The notes below the pieces were generated by a model. That model searched no databases. It was given only the letters and a program-made list of their open reading frames with translations, and had not been told where the DNA came from. DNA of 64,000 nucleotides from Parvibaculum sp049651025 (GTDB lineage Bacteria; Pseudomonadota; Alphaproteobacteria; Parvibaculales; Parvibaculaceae). The stretch lies in assembly GCF_049651025.1 (NCBI RefSeq), contig NZ_JBASBH010000061.1:56311-120310 (forward strand), given 5' to 3'. Below are positions 42,760-51,140 of the stretch, in pieces. Both the position numbers and the translations under genes were made by a program. Each line of letters opens with the position of its first letter. Positions within the stretch are counted from its first letter, which is position 1.

Positions 42760-43410
42760 TCAGGCGAATAATTCATCGGCTACATAAGGATTGCCGCGTC
42801 GCTCCGCGCCGAAGGTCGAGAGCGGCCCGTGGCCGGGTACAAATGTCACGTCGTCGCCGAGCGGCCAGAGCCTTTCGCGAATGGACGAGATGAGTGCCTG
42901 ATAGTCGCCGCGCGGCAAATCCGTGCGACCGATCGAGCCGTTGAAGAGCACGTCGCCGACGATGGCGAGGCGGGAGGGCTCGTGAAAAAAGACGATGTGG
43001 CCGGGCGTGTGTCCGGGGCAATGGCGCACGTCGAAGGTGAGACCGGCGACTTCAACCGTATCGCCATTCTCGAGCCAGCGGTTCGGCTCGAACCCGGGGA
43101 CGGGCGGAAAGCCATATTTTTCGCTCTGCGCGGGCAATTCGGAGATCAGGAACAAGTCGTCTCTGTGCGGCCCCTCAATCGGAATATCGAGGCGCGCGGC
43201 AAGCTCTCCCGCGGCGGCGGCATGGTCGAGATGGCCGTGCGTGAGCAGTATCTTTTCGAGCGTTATACCCAGCTCGCTGACGGTCTGCATGATGCGGTCG
43301 AGGTCGCCGCCGGGGTCGCTCACCGCGCCGCGCATGGTCTCGTCGTTCCACAGCAAGGTGCAGTTTTGCTGGAACGGAGTGACTGGAAGAATCGCTGCCT
43401 TGAGACTCAT
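42760..43410 (-). CDS. Metallo-beta-lactamase-fold hydrolase (glyoxalase II-like)
   Basis: A 216-residue zinc hydrolase. The metal motif THGHLDHAA lies near residues 57-65, with further ligands in HCPGHTPGHIVFFH and at VPGHGPLST. FNGSIGRTDLPRGDY matches the YcbL-type short glyoxalase II subgroup. Substrate is unknown; thioester hydrolysis is possible. It is divergent from the HU-like gene, with 216 bases between them. Confidence 0.88.
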   Translation of the reverse strand: MSLKAAILPVTPFQQNCTLLWNDETMRGAVSDPGGDLDRIMQTVSELGITLEKILLTHGHLDHAAAAGELAARLDIPIEGPHRDDLFLISELPAQSEKYGFPPVPGFEPNRWLENGDTVEVAGLTFDVRHCPGHTPGHIVFFHEPSRLAIVGDVLFNGSIGRTDLPRGDYQALISSIRERLWPLGDDVTFVPGHGPLSTFGAERRGNPYVADELFA

Positions 43411-43626
43411 TCGTGCCGCGCATGTTCAATTTCGGGGTGAAGCAAACTAGGCAGCCGCATCGCGGATGTCCAATGTTGACGGGCTTTTTCGCGTTTTTGC
43501 CCCGAAATCTGTGCATAAAAGGGCATTACACGAACGAAAGAAGCCTTGGGGCACAGCAAACTCTTGGTGTTTTGCACAAACTTGTGAAAGATAGCTGCAG
43601 CTTCCACCAAGGACGAATCATCAATC

Positions 43627-43983
43627 ATGGCCACAAAACCTGCCGCAAAAACTGCCGCAAAGGCTGCCGCTCCCGCTGCAAAGCCTGCTGCAAAAGCTGC
43701 CGCTCAAGTCACCATCCCGCTCTCGAAGATCATCGCAGAGCTGGCTGAGACCCATGAAATGTCGAAAAAGGCGACCGCCGCCTTGTTCGAGGACTTTGTC
43801 GCGCTGACGGTCAAAAACCTGAAGAAGGGGAACAAGGTTCGCATCACCGGCCTTGGCATTCTCGCAGTTCGCAAGCGCGCCGCGCGCATGGGCCGCAACC
43901 CTGCCACGGGCGAAGCCATCAAGATCAAGGCGTCGAAGAAAGTCGCCTTCCGCGTCGCGAAGGATCTGAAGGAAGCGATCTGA
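43627..43983 (+). CDS. HU-family DNA-binding protein with Ala/Lys-rich N-terminal tail
   Basis: A 118-residue basic protein. Residues 1-27 are an almost pure Ala/Lys/Pro tail (MATKPAAKTAAKAAAPAAK and onward) like the histone H1 C-terminal domain. From about residue 28 an HU/IHF fold follows: VTIPLSKIIAELAETHEMSK, FEDFVALTVKNLKKGNKVRI, TGLGILAVRKRAARMGRNPA and TGEAIKIKASKKVAFRVAK. The RMGRNPATGE arm that inserts into DNA is intact. The tail probably adds non-specific DNA contacts and a role in compaction. A strong terminator follows, so the gene is monocistronic. Confidence 0.93.
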   Translation: MATKPAAKTAAKAAAPAAKPAAKAAAQVTIPLSKIIAELAETHEMSKKATAALFEDFVALTVKNLKKGNKVRITGLGILAVRKRAARMGRNPATGEAIKIKASKKVAFRVAKDLKEAI

Positions 43984-44043
43984 TCGCTTTCTGATCCGCT
44001 CGCCGGATAGTCTGAAAGACACGACAGCTTTACGGTTGTCGCG

Positions 44044-44071
44044 AAAGGCGGTTCTTCGGAACCGCCTTTTT
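44044..44071 (+). terminator. Rho-independent terminator of the HU-like gene
   Basis: A perfect 8-bp stem, GGCGGTTC (44047-44054) and GAACCGCC (44059-44066), with a TTCG loop and flanking AAA/TTT pairs, is followed by TTTTTGTTTT. Confidence 0.92.
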
Positions 44072-44169
44072 GTTTTGTCGTTGCGGTACGCTTGGCGGGG
44101 CTGCTATCAAAACGACCTTCTGGCCTTGGGGCGCAGTTGCTCGCGGGCCTGCAAACAGGGATTTCAAAA

Positions 44170-44517
44170 ATGGCGATCAAGCGGCTGAGCCCCGGCAAGC
44201 GGATGAGCGAAGGCGTCGTGCATGGCGATCGGGTCATTCTGGCCGGTCAGGTTGCGGTTGACGGTCCGGCGTCGATCAAGGGCCAGTCGGAACAAGTCCT
44301 GAAACAGATCGACGAATTGCTGGCTGCCGCAGGCACGGACAAGTCCAAGCTGCTCTTCGCGCAAATCTTCCTTGCCGATATGGCCGACTATGCGCCCTTC
44401 AACGAAGTGTGGGACAGCTGGATCGATCCGGCAAACCCGCCTGCACGCGCCTGCATTCAGTCGCCGCTGGTGCGACCTGAATGGAAGGTCGAAGTGCAGG
44501 TCACAGCGGCGATCTGA
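44170..44517 (+). CDS. RidA family (Rid/YjgF) protein
   Basis: A 115-residue trimer-forming protein. Canonical RidA hydrolyses reactive 2-aminoacrylate and other enamines or imines. The pattern RLSPGKRMSEGVVHGDRVIL, AGQVAVDG, QVLKQIDELLAAAGTDKSKL and the conserved arginine in PPARACIQSPLVRPEWKVE place it in the Rid superfamily, in a subgroup other than archetypal RidA (ends KVEVQVTAAI). ATG 44170 is chosen because the frame opening at 44092 precedes it without family support. Confidence 0.88.
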   Translation: MAIKRLSPGKRMSEGVVHGDRVILAGQVAVDGPASIKGQSEQVLKQIDELLAAAGTDKSKLLFAQIFLADMADYAPFNEVWDSWIDPANPPARACIQSPLVRPEWKVEVQVTAAI

Positions 44518-44617
44518 TCGACCTAACTCCATGCGTCCTCATTTCGAGGCGGCGCATGGAGTAGATCATTCGTATACGGATTTTATTGAGGAAAGCGCTC
44601 CAGGCATTTTGGGGGCG

Positions 44618-45385
44618 TCAACCCATAAGCCCTATGCCGCCACTCGCGATGAGCATCAGCCCGATGAGCGAGAGGCCTGCCAACAATGTCGGGCGGAAGC
44701 GTTCCGGCGGGACGCGATCATAGACGCGTTTTCCAATTTCAACACCGACCAGCGATGCGGGGATAAGCATTGCCGCATGCAGGAAGATTTGCGTGTTGAG
44801 CCCGTCCGTCGCTGCGAGATAGGCGATGGCGACGATATCGATCACAAAGAAATACAGGATGATCGAGCCGCGCAAGCGAGGCGCATCGGGCAGGCGCGCG
44901 GACAGAAAGAGGACCGCAGGTGGCCCGCCCATGGCGAAAGCGCCATTCATGAAGCCTGACAAAGAGCCGGCTGCTACAGGCATCCAGCGTGCCGGACCCA
45001 GACTGAGTTGGGGCGCCCGCAACATTGTGAGCGTCGACCCCAGAATGGCGACGCCAAGAAGAACCTTGCAAAGCAGCACGGGCAGGTCGTGCAGCAAGAT
45101 GACCCCGATGACGGTGCCCGCCGCAGCACCGAGAACCATCGGGTTGATGGTCGGCCAGGCGCAGTTCTTCATTTCCTTCGGAACCAGTTTCAACCCGAGC
45201 ACAAGCTCAATGACGAGCACGATGGGAACGAACGCCTGAGGTGGAAGAACGAAGGTGAGGCCGGCTCCCGAGACGATGGCGAAGGCGAATCCGGACCAGC
45301 CGCGGACGATTCCCGCGATAAGCACGATCGCCATGCTCGCCGTCAGCTCGACCACACCAAAAGACAACATTTTTGGCTCCCGCAT
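44618..45385 (-). CDS. TauE/SafE family membrane transporter
   Basis: A 255-residue protein with about eight hydrophobic helices. The TauE/SafE pattern appears twice: IAGIVRGWSGFAFAIVSGAG in the first half and GSLSGFMNGAFAMGGPPAVL in the second. Family members move sulfonates, sulfite or other organic anions, usually outward. It starts at ATG 45385 or 45370. It is divergent from the XRE-cupin regulator and amidohydrolase, with inverted repeats between, which suggests one regulated module. Confidence 0.88.
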   Translation of the reverse strand: MREPKMLSFGVVELTASMAIVLIAGIVRGWSGFAFAIVSGAGLTFVLPPQAFVPIVLVIELVLGLKLVPKEMKNCAWPTINPMVLGAAAGTVIGVILLHDLPVLLCKVLLGVAILGSTLTMLRAPQLSLGPARWMPVAAGSLSGFMNGAFAMGGPPAVLFLSARLPDAPRLRGSIILYFFVIDIVAIAYLAATDGLNTQIFLHAAMLIPASLVGVEIGKRVYDRVPPERFRPTLLAGLSLIGLMLIASGGIGLMG

Positions 45386-45415
45386 GTTTTTCGGGGGTGA
45401 CAGCTATACCTCCAT

Positions 45416-45452
45416 ATGAAATTATTCAATCAGAATTTCATTTCAGTGAAAT
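45416..45452. promoter_or_regulatory. Inverted repeats between tauE-like and XRE-cupin genes
   Basis: Two dyads overlap here: ATGAAATT (45416-45423) with AATTTCAT (45434-45441), and the 13-base ATTTCAGTGAAAT (45440-45452). The TTTCA/TGAAA half-site recurs four times. The position in the divergent promoter region makes it the likely operator of the XRE-cupin protein. Confidence 0.5.
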
Positions 45453-45471
45453 TTCTTTCATGTGAGGTTTC

Positions 45472-46080
45472 GTGGCCCAGCCGACCCAACCAAGCCCGGT
45501 TCCGGAACCCCGGACGTCCGGCGAATCCAAAATTGGCGACCAGATCAGGGATCTTCGGAAGGCGCGGGGCTGCACGATTGTGGAACTCGCCGACAGGATA
45601 GGCCGCTCGGTCGGCTATCTCAGTCAGGTCGAGCGGAACATCTCATCGGTGTCGATTCCGACGCTTCAGAAAATTGCCGATGCGCTTGGCGTTCAAGTGA
45701 GCTGGTTTTTCCACGGCGGTCGCGAAGTTCCCGAAGGGGAGCGCGATTTCATCGTCCGTCGCGACAATCGGCGTTCGTTGACCTTTGGCGATACCGGCGT
45801 TCACGAGGAACTGCTTTCGCCGAATTTGTCCGGCGCTCTGGAACTCATCATGACGACCTTCAAGCCCGGTAGCTGGACGGGTGAAGAAGACCGCATTCGT
45901 AAAGGCGAAGAGGCCGGCCTCGTTCTTGAAGGCGTTCTGGAACTCTGGGTTGAGGGGCAGCACTTCCTGCTCTCGCCGGGTGACAGTTTCACCTTTCGTC
46001 GCTCAGGTCCGCACCGTTGCCACAACCCGGGCCAGGTCGACACGCGCGTGCTCTGGATCATGACGCCGCCTTCTTACTGA
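45472..46080 (+). CDS. XRE-family regulator with C-terminal cupin domain
   Basis: A 202-residue regulator. The helix-turn-helix (about 20-80) reads IRDLRKARGCTIVELADRIG, RSVGYLSQVERNISSVSIPT and LQKIADALGVQVSWFF. The cupin domain (about 115-200) has EEAGLVLEGVLELWVEGQHF and LLSPGDSFTFRRSGPHRCHN. Such PuuR-like proteins usually regulate genes for the compound the cupin senses. The GTG at 45472 has GAGG upstream. It is followed after 36 bases by the amidohydrolase, a probable target. Confidence 0.9.
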   Translation: MAQPTQPSPVPEPRTSGESKIGDQIRDLRKARGCTIVELADRIGRSVGYLSQVERNISSVSIPTLQKIADALGVQVSWFFHGGREVPEGERDFIVRRDNRRSLTFGDTGVHEELLSPNLSGALELIMTTFKPGSWTGEEDRIRKGEEAGLVLEGVLELWVEGQHFLLSPGDSFTFRRSGPHRCHNPGQVDTRVLWIMTPPSY

Positions 46081-46116
46081 CATCCAGTAACGACAACGCA
46101 TTTGCAGGACAGGATA

Positions 46117-47769
46117 ATGAGCAAGATCACGGTCTTCACGGCCCGCAAAATCCATACGATGGAACCTTCGATGCCTGAGGCGAATGCCGTCGCCGTGCGC
46201 GATGGACGCATTCTCGAAGTCGGGACGCTAGAGACGCTCAAGCCCTGGCTTGATCGCCACCCTCACGAAATTGATGACAGCCTGGCGAGCAAGGTTTTAC
46301 TCCCGGGATTTATCGATCCGCATCTGCATCCGACGATGGCCGCCGTCCTGCTGCCGATGCATTTCGTGACGGCCATGGAGTGGAAGCTGCCATGGGCAAC
46401 CGTGGCGCCGGTACGCACGAAGGAAGCATTCCTGTCGCGGCTTCGCGACATTGACGCTTCCATGAGCGATGCAGCAGAGCCTCTTTTTGCTTGGGGTTAT
46501 CACCGCAACTGGCATGGAATCATCACGCGTAGCGATCTGAATGAAATTTCCGCGACGCGGCCCGTCATCGCCTGGCATCGCTCGTTTCATGAAGTCGTGG
46601 TTAACGACGCGACCTTGAACTGGATCGGGCTGACCAAGGAAAAGGTGGGGAATAACCCGCAAGTCGATTTCGCAAACGGTCGTTTCTATGAAATGGGACT
46701 GCGCGTCATCGTTGATAAGTTCATGCCATATCTTCTTGGCAAGGAGCGTTACCGGGATGGGTTGCAGCGCCTTCGCAGCGTCGTTCATTCCGGCGGCCAC
46801 ACCACCATCGGCGATATGGCGACGGGCCTTTTCAACATGGGCATGGAGTGGGAGGCGACGAAGGCGGTGTTGGATAATGACCAGACGCCGTTCCGCATTC
46901 AGCTTATCCCTGATGGAAATGCACTTGCCGGGCATGATCGCAACAATGCCGCTGCACTGGATTTGATCAAGTCGCTCCCGGAGCGAAACACGCATCGGCT
47001 TCAGTTCCGCGATCACGTGAAGCTCTTTACGGACGGAGCCTTTTTTTCACAGCTCATGCAACTCGGTGAGCCAGGATATATGGATGGGCATCACGGTGAG
47101 TGGATCATGGTGCCCGAACAATTCGAAGCGGCAGCGCGCCTCTATTGGAATGAGGGATACAAGATCCACGTTCATTGCACGGGCGATCTCGGCGTTGAGC
47201 TTGCTCTGGATGTTCTTGAAAAATTGCAGTGGGAGAGGCCGCGCTTCGGGCATCGCTTCACGATAGAGCATTTTGGAGTCTCGACTCCGGAACAGGTTCG
47301 GCGACTGGCCGAACTCGGCGGGCTGGTGTCGGCGAACGTCTACTACGTCTATGAACTCAGCCACATCTACGCGAAAGAAGGGCTCGGCTATGAGCGCGCC
47401 TCGCAAATGGCGAGGCTTGGATCGCTTGCGCGTGCGGGTGTCGTCACTGCGCTTCATTCCGATTACACGATGGCGCCCGCATTGCCGCTCAATAGTGCAT
47501 GGGTTGCCGCCAATCGCATCAATGTGGAGGGGGAGGTCATGGCGCCGTCGGAGCGGCTCACGCTCGATCAGGCGTTGCGCGCTATCACCATCGACGCTGC
47601 TTTCATTCTTGGTATGGAGAGTGAGATCGGCAGCATTCGCGGCGGGAAAATGGCTGATTTTGCCGTGCTCGACGAAGACCCCTATGAGGTGGGAGCAGAA
47701 AAGCTCAAGGACATTCCGGTGTGGGGCACGGTGTTCGAGGGTGTTGTCCATCAGGTTGTGCGTCCATGA
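46117..47769 (+). CDS. Amidohydrolase family protein (YtcJ-like)
   Basis: A 550-residue metal-dependent hydrolase. The N-terminal beta-sandwich contains ANAVAVRDGRILEVG. The metal site is LLPGFIDPHLHPTM (the HxH motif), and later ligands are in VHCTGDLGVELALD, FTIEHFGVSTPEQV and TALHSDYTMAP. The end GGKMADFAVLDEDPYEV is typical. YtcJ-like enzymes hydrolyse amides or formamides, mostly with unknown substrates. ATG 46117 (MSKITVFTARKIHTM) is preferred, with AGGA upstream. Its stop overlaps the CobW start (ATGA). Confidence 0.9.
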   Translation: MSKITVFTARKIHTMEPSMPEANAVAVRDGRILEVGTLETLKPWLDRHPHEIDDSLASKVLLPGFIDPHLHPTMAAVLLPMHFVTAMEWKLPWATVAPVRTKEAFLSRLRDIDASMSDAAEPLFAWGYHRNWHGIITRSDLNEISATRPVIAWHRSFHEVVVNDATLNWIGLTKEKVGNNPQVDFANGRFYEMGLRVIVDKFMPYLLGKERYRDGLQRLRSVVHSGGHTTIGDMATGLFNMGMEWEATKAVLDNDQTPFRIQLIPDGNALAGHDRNNAAALDLIKSLPERNTHRLQFRDHVKLFTDGAFFSQLMQLGEPGYMDGHHGEWIMVPEQFEAAARLYWNEGYKIHVHCTGDLGVELALDVLEKLQWERPRFGHRFTIEHFGVSTPEQVRRLAELGGLVSANVYYVYELSHIYAKEGLGYERASQMARLGSLARAGVVTALHSDYTMAPALPLNSAWVAANRINVEGEVMAPSERLTLDQALRAITIDAAFILGMESEIGSIRGGKMADFAVLDEDPYEVGAEKLKDIPVWGTVFEGVVHQVVRP

Positions 47770-48707
47770 CGGCCGCTATTCCGCTGACGATCATCGGGGG
47801 ATATCTCGGCGCGGGAAAAACCACGCTGCTTAACATGTTGCTGCGAGGCAATCATGGGAAGCGCCTCGCGGTCATCGTCAATGATTTCGGCAGCGTCAAT
47901 ATCGATGCGGAGCTTATTGCGAACAGGGACGGGGAGACGATGAGCCTCACCAATGGCTGCATCTGCTGCAGCATGACGGATGATCTGGCGACGACGTTGA
48001 TCGCCTTGAGCGAAAGGGAGACGCCGCCCGATCATATATTGATCGAGACCAGCGGCGTCGCCGAGCCTCAGAAGATCGCGACTTATGCAGACGCCTTGCC
48101 TGCATTTCAGCTTCAGGCCGTCGTTGTCGTCGTCGATGCGGAAACCATCCGCAAGCGTTCGAAGGACAAGTTCGTCGGCGGCCTTGTTACGCGTCAGATT
48201 GCATCAGCCAACCTTATCGTGATGAGCAAGCTCGATCTGCTCACGCCGAGTTCGGGAGATGAGATCAGACATGAGGTCGCGAAAATCTCCGCTGCTAGGA
48301 TCATTGCGAGCCACGATGCAGCGCTGCAGGAAACCATTCTGGTCGGAAGCGATGATCGGCGGCATGCAACGATAGAGGCCGAAAACGAAAGCCCGCACGA
48401 TCACACGCATGGAAACCAGTTTGCGCAATGGTGCTTCACAAGCGACGTGCCGCTGGACCGCGAGTGGCTGCTTTCGATGATTGAAGCAAGGCCGCGCGGC
48501 GTCTATCGCGTTAAGGGCATTCTGTTATTGGCTGGCGAGCCGACGCGTCGTCAAACATTACAGGTGGTCGGACGCCAGGTCAGTATCGACGCCGGGCCTG
48601 TCTGGGGAGACGACCAGCCGACCACTCGAATTGTCGCCATCGGCGCTCGCGGAGACGAAGACGCCGCCCATTGGGCGGCTGATTGCGAGAGGGGCTTTCG
48701 GGCTTAA
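47766..48707 (+). CDS. CobW/COG0523 G3E GTPase
   Basis: A 313-residue putative metallochaperone GTPase. Motifs are Walker A IIGGYLGAGKTTLLNML, the metal-binding GCICC near residue 63, ETSGVAEPQ, and SKLD in place of NKxD. The histidine-rich stretch HDHTHG is near residue 217, and the CobW C-terminal domain ends the protein. COG0523 proteins deliver zinc or other metals to client enzymes. The ATGA overlap with the metal-dependent amidohydrolase suggests that enzyme as its client; this is inference. Confidence 0.9.
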   Translation: MTAAIPLTIIGGYLGAGKTTLLNMLLRGNHGKRLAVIVNDFGSVNIDAELIANRDGETMSLTNGCICCSMTDDLATTLIALSERETPPDHILIETSGVAEPQKIATYADALPAFQLQAVVVVVDAETIRKRSKDKFVGGLVTRQIASANLIVMSKLDLLTPSSGDEIRHEVAKISAARIIASHDAALQETILVGSDDRRHATIEAENESPHDHTHGNQFAQWCFTSDVPLDREWLLSMIEARPRGVYRVKGILLLAGEPTRRQTLQVVGRQVSIDAGPVWGDDQPTTRIVAIGARGDEDAAHWAADCERGFRA

Positions 48708-48791
48708 GGGGTGGCTGAGCGCATTGCCTGAGCCTCTATGGGTCCAGAACTTTGGAATCAATAAGGCGTCGTTCCAATTCCCGTCTCAATC

Positions 48792-49001
48792 ATGGGAATG
48801 ATCTTCATCAATTCCGACGTCAATGCCCATCTGCTCAGCTTGCAGGTTAGCCTGTCGGCGCGCGACACGGTTACGCTGCGCTATGCGCATATCAGTGCAA
48901 ATGAATTGGGAAGCCCAATCCAGTTCGGCCAGGCGACGTGCCCGATACTTCCCGATGGTGTGCCGATCCTGATCTCCGGTGTCACCAGTTCGAACCCGTA
49001 A
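48792..49001 (+). pseudogene. Porin-like remnant (alginate-export family C terminus?)
   Basis: A 69-codon frame that includes RDTVTLRYAHISANELGSPI and QFGQA. This resembles, from memory, the last strands of alginate-export-family outer-membrane proteins (RANEL.SPLQFGQA). The rest of such a gene is absent upstream, where CobW ends at 48707, and the expected closing strands after LISGV are missing. It is probably a decayed fragment; the identification is tentative. Confidence 0.35.
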
Positions 49002-49871
49002 CTACGCGCCAGTCTCCATCGGCATGTCGGGGTCCCGCGACCATTCCGCCATCGAACCGTCATATACCGCGACCGACGGATGGCCGAGCCGTGTGAGGGC
49101 AAGTGCGTCCATGGTCGCCGAGATGCCGCCGCCGCAGTAGCAGATCACGCGGGGCTTCTCCAGTGCGCCGGTGGTTGCAAAAAGCGCACGTAGTTCGGCC
49201 TCATTGCGATACGTTCCGTCAGTGTTGAGCAACGACGCATAGGGCACGTTGCGGCTTCCTTTTATATGGCCCTTGCGGCCATAGCTCATGGGCGCCTCGC
49301 CACTATGGACACTCGGGGAAAGTGCGTTGATCGTGCAGACCGCGCTGTCGTCAATCGCCGCCAGAACAGCCCGCTTGTCAGCCCATGCATCTGGACGAGC
49401 GGCAAGGGAGAGTTCCGCCGGCGGATAATGCTGCGGAGTTGCTTCCACCGGACGGCCCTCGGCTTTCCATTTGTCGAAACCGCCGTCAAGAACAGCAACG
49501 TCGTCAAAGCCGGAAGCGCGCAACATCCACCAGAACCGTGTCGCCCACATGGGCGACGTCGTTGAGTAGGCGACGACGCGCGTTCCGCGTCCAATACCGG
49601 CCGCTCCAAGCGCATGAGCTAACCGGTCGATGGGGGGCATCGTAAAAGGAAGTGGTGCGGACGTGTCGGATAGCTCGCGGGCCAGATCGACGAACGCCGC
49701 ACCGGGAATATGGGCGGCGTCGTAATCGGCACGCCCGCTCTCGACCGTATATGGCCCCGGCGTCGCTGGTCGCAGATGAACGGTTGTGTCGAAGATCCGC
49801 AGGTCCGGATCGCGGAGATGCTTCGTCAGCCAATCGGTCGATACAAGACCTCTCTGGTCCCACTCGGTCAT
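49002..49871 (-). CDS. Thiosulfate/3-mercaptopyruvate sulfurtransferase (two rhodanese domains)
   Basis: A 289-residue protein with two rhodanese domains. The inactive N-terminal one contains DYDAAHIPGAAFVDLARELS and a WWMLRASGFDDVAVLDGG segment. The catalytic C-terminal one contains GHIKGSRNVPYASLL and the active loop CYCGGGISA, with the active cysteine near residue 246. It transfers sulfur to thiols or cyanide. ATG 49871 follows AGGGAGACG; the frame is open to 50018 but those 49 residues have no rhodanese counterpart. It is divergent from the RIC gene. Confidence 0.9.
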   Translation of the reverse strand: MTEWDQRGLVSTDWLTKHLRDPDLRIFDTTVHLRPATPGPYTVESGRADYDAAHIPGAAFVDLARELSDTSAPLPFTMPPIDRLAHALGAAGIGRGTRVVAYSTTSPMWATRFWWMLRASGFDDVAVLDGGFDKWKAEGRPVEATPQHYPPAELSLAARPDAWADKRAVLAAIDDSAVCTINALSPSVHSGEAPMSYGRKGHIKGSRNVPYASLLNTDGTYRNEAELRALFATTGALEKPRVICYCGGGISATMDALALTRLGHPSVAVYDGSMAEWSRDPDMPMETGA

Positions 49872-50121
49872 GCTCGTCTCCCTGTGTAATCGTCGCGATG
49901 CTGCAACCTCGCATTGCTCCACGATGAAGGCAATTCGCTGCTCCAAAGGTTGTGACCCTTTGAGAGCGTCGATGTCGAGGTGAGGTGCATCGTCGCGCTT
50001 TAAAAAAGGTATATACAATGCTTCTTATGTCGCCTTAGATATGGTTATGGAAGCGGCGAAAGTGCGTTTTTTCGGCGCTCTTGCGTTCAAGTTTCATGTA
50101 ACCGCATGAGAGGGAACCCTG
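49872..50121. other. Divergent intergenic region between sulfurtransferase and RIC genes
   Basis: A gap of 250 bases. It holds a CAAAGG-N7-CCTTTG dyad (49944-49962) and, just before the RIC ribosome site, TCATG-N6-CATGA (50094-50109). No gene is supported here, although a 49-codon frame upstream of the sulfurtransferase stays open. Confidence 0.45.
50094..50109. promoter_or_regulatory. Dyad upstream of the RIC gene
   Basis: TCATG (50094-50098) and CATGA (50105-50109) form an inverted repeat with a 6-base spacer, ending 12 bases before the RIC start. RIC/ScdA genes are commonly controlled by NsrR or other NO-responsive proteins, so an operator here is plausible but not shown. Confidence 0.35.
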
Positions 50122-50808
50122 ATGTCCACCCAGATCAGCACCACGCCTCTGCGCAATCGGACCGTCGGCGAAATTGCTGCGACGATGCCCGGTGCAACAG
50201 CCATCTTTCGTTCATTTAAAGTGGATTTCTGTTGTCACGGCGAGGTGGCGCTGGGCGAGGCGGCGCGCGAACGTGGCATAGATGTCGCCGAACTGGAGAA
50301 GGCGCTCCTTGCTCTCGACGTATCAGAGGGCACCAAGCCGGCGCCGCGCGAAACCGGCGAGCTCATCGACCACATTCTGACCCGCTATCACGAAACCCTG
50401 CGCCGCGAACTGCCGGAGCTCATCGCAATGGCCGACAAAGTGGAAGCGGTTCACGCCCGTCATCCTCAGGTCCCGCATGGGATGGCGGATATTCTTCGAC
50501 AGATGTTGGGCGAAGTCGAAGTGCACATGAAAAAGGAAGAACTTATTTTGTTTCCGGCGATGCGCAAGCGCGCCGCCGGTGGGCTTGATACGCCGATCGC
50601 GCAACTTCGTCACGAGCATGTCGACCACGGAGCGCAACTGGAGCAACTTGAACACATGACCGGTGCGTTCACGCTGCCCGAGGGCGCATGCCGAACCTGG
50701 CAGGCACTATATGTTGGCTCGGCAAAGCTTGCGGATGATCTGATCCAGCACATTCATCTCGAGAATAATATTTTATTCCCGCGCTACGAGGAGGCATCGA
50801 GATCATGA
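50122..50808 (+). CDS. Di-iron iron-sulfur cluster repair protein (RIC/ScdA/YtfE)
   Basis: A 228-residue protein. The N-terminal ScdA_N domain carries the conserved FCCHG (residues 36-40). The hemerythrin domain follows, with iron ligands in LIDHILTRYHETL, VEVHMKKEELILFPAM, LRHEHVDHGAQLEQL and IHLENNILFPRYEE. RIC proteins restore Fe-S clusters damaged by nitric oxide or peroxide. It overlaps the AhpD-like gene by four bases (ATGA). The neighbouring Fe-S protein sdhB and a second hemerythrin-like gene fit a nitrosative-stress role. Confidence 0.93.
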   Translation: MSTQISTTPLRNRTVGEIAATMPGATAIFRSFKVDFCCHGEVALGEAARERGIDVAELEKALLALDVSEGTKPAPRETGELIDHILTRYHETLRRELPELIAMADKVEAVHARHPQVPHGMADILRQMLGEVEVHMKKEELILFPAMRKRAAGGLDTPIAQLRHEHVDHGAQLEQLEHMTGAFTLPEGACRTWQALYVGSAKLADDLIQHIHLENNILFPRYEEASRS

Positions 50809-51140
50809 GTGAATCCCTGTATCCTAAAGTGACGAAGGCGCTGGCAGACAAGCGCCACGAACTGGCACCGGACGCCGAAGCGGCCTTTCGCGCGTTCAGT
50901 CAGGCCGTGTTCAAGGACGGCGCTCTCTCTCGAAAGACCAAGCAGCTGATCGCTGTCGCGGTCGCCCATGTGACGCAGTGTCCGTATTGCATTCAAGGTC
51001 ATACCAAGGGTGCGACCAGGGAAGGTGCAACGCCTCAAGAGATCATGGAAGCTATCTGGGTCGCAGCCGAGATGCGGGCGGGTGGGGCAGTGGCCCATTC
51101 TACAATTGCGCTGGCCGAGCTCGATGGAGATTCCGATTAA
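50805..51140 (+). CDS. AhpD-like carboxymuconolactone decarboxylase family protein
   Basis: A 111-residue alkylhydroperoxidase-like protein. The redox motif QCPYCIQGHTKGA (C59, C62, H66) is the AhpD active site, preceded by SRKTKQLIAVAVAHV. Such proteins reduce peroxides or act as disulfide reductases. Translational coupling to the RIC gene (ATGA overlap) suggests a joint role in oxidative or nitrosative defence. Confidence 0.9.
   Translation: MSESLYPKVTKALADKRHELAPDAEAAFRAFSQAVFKDGALSRKTKQLIAVAVAHVTQCPYCIQGHTKGATREGATPQEIMEAIWVAAEMRAGGAVAHSTIALAELDGDSD

Noticed and set aside
49872..50018. N-terminal extension of the sulfurtransferase
   Set aside because: The frame is open to a TTG at 50018, but the ATG at 49871 has the ribosome site and matches the start of the rhodanese fold.
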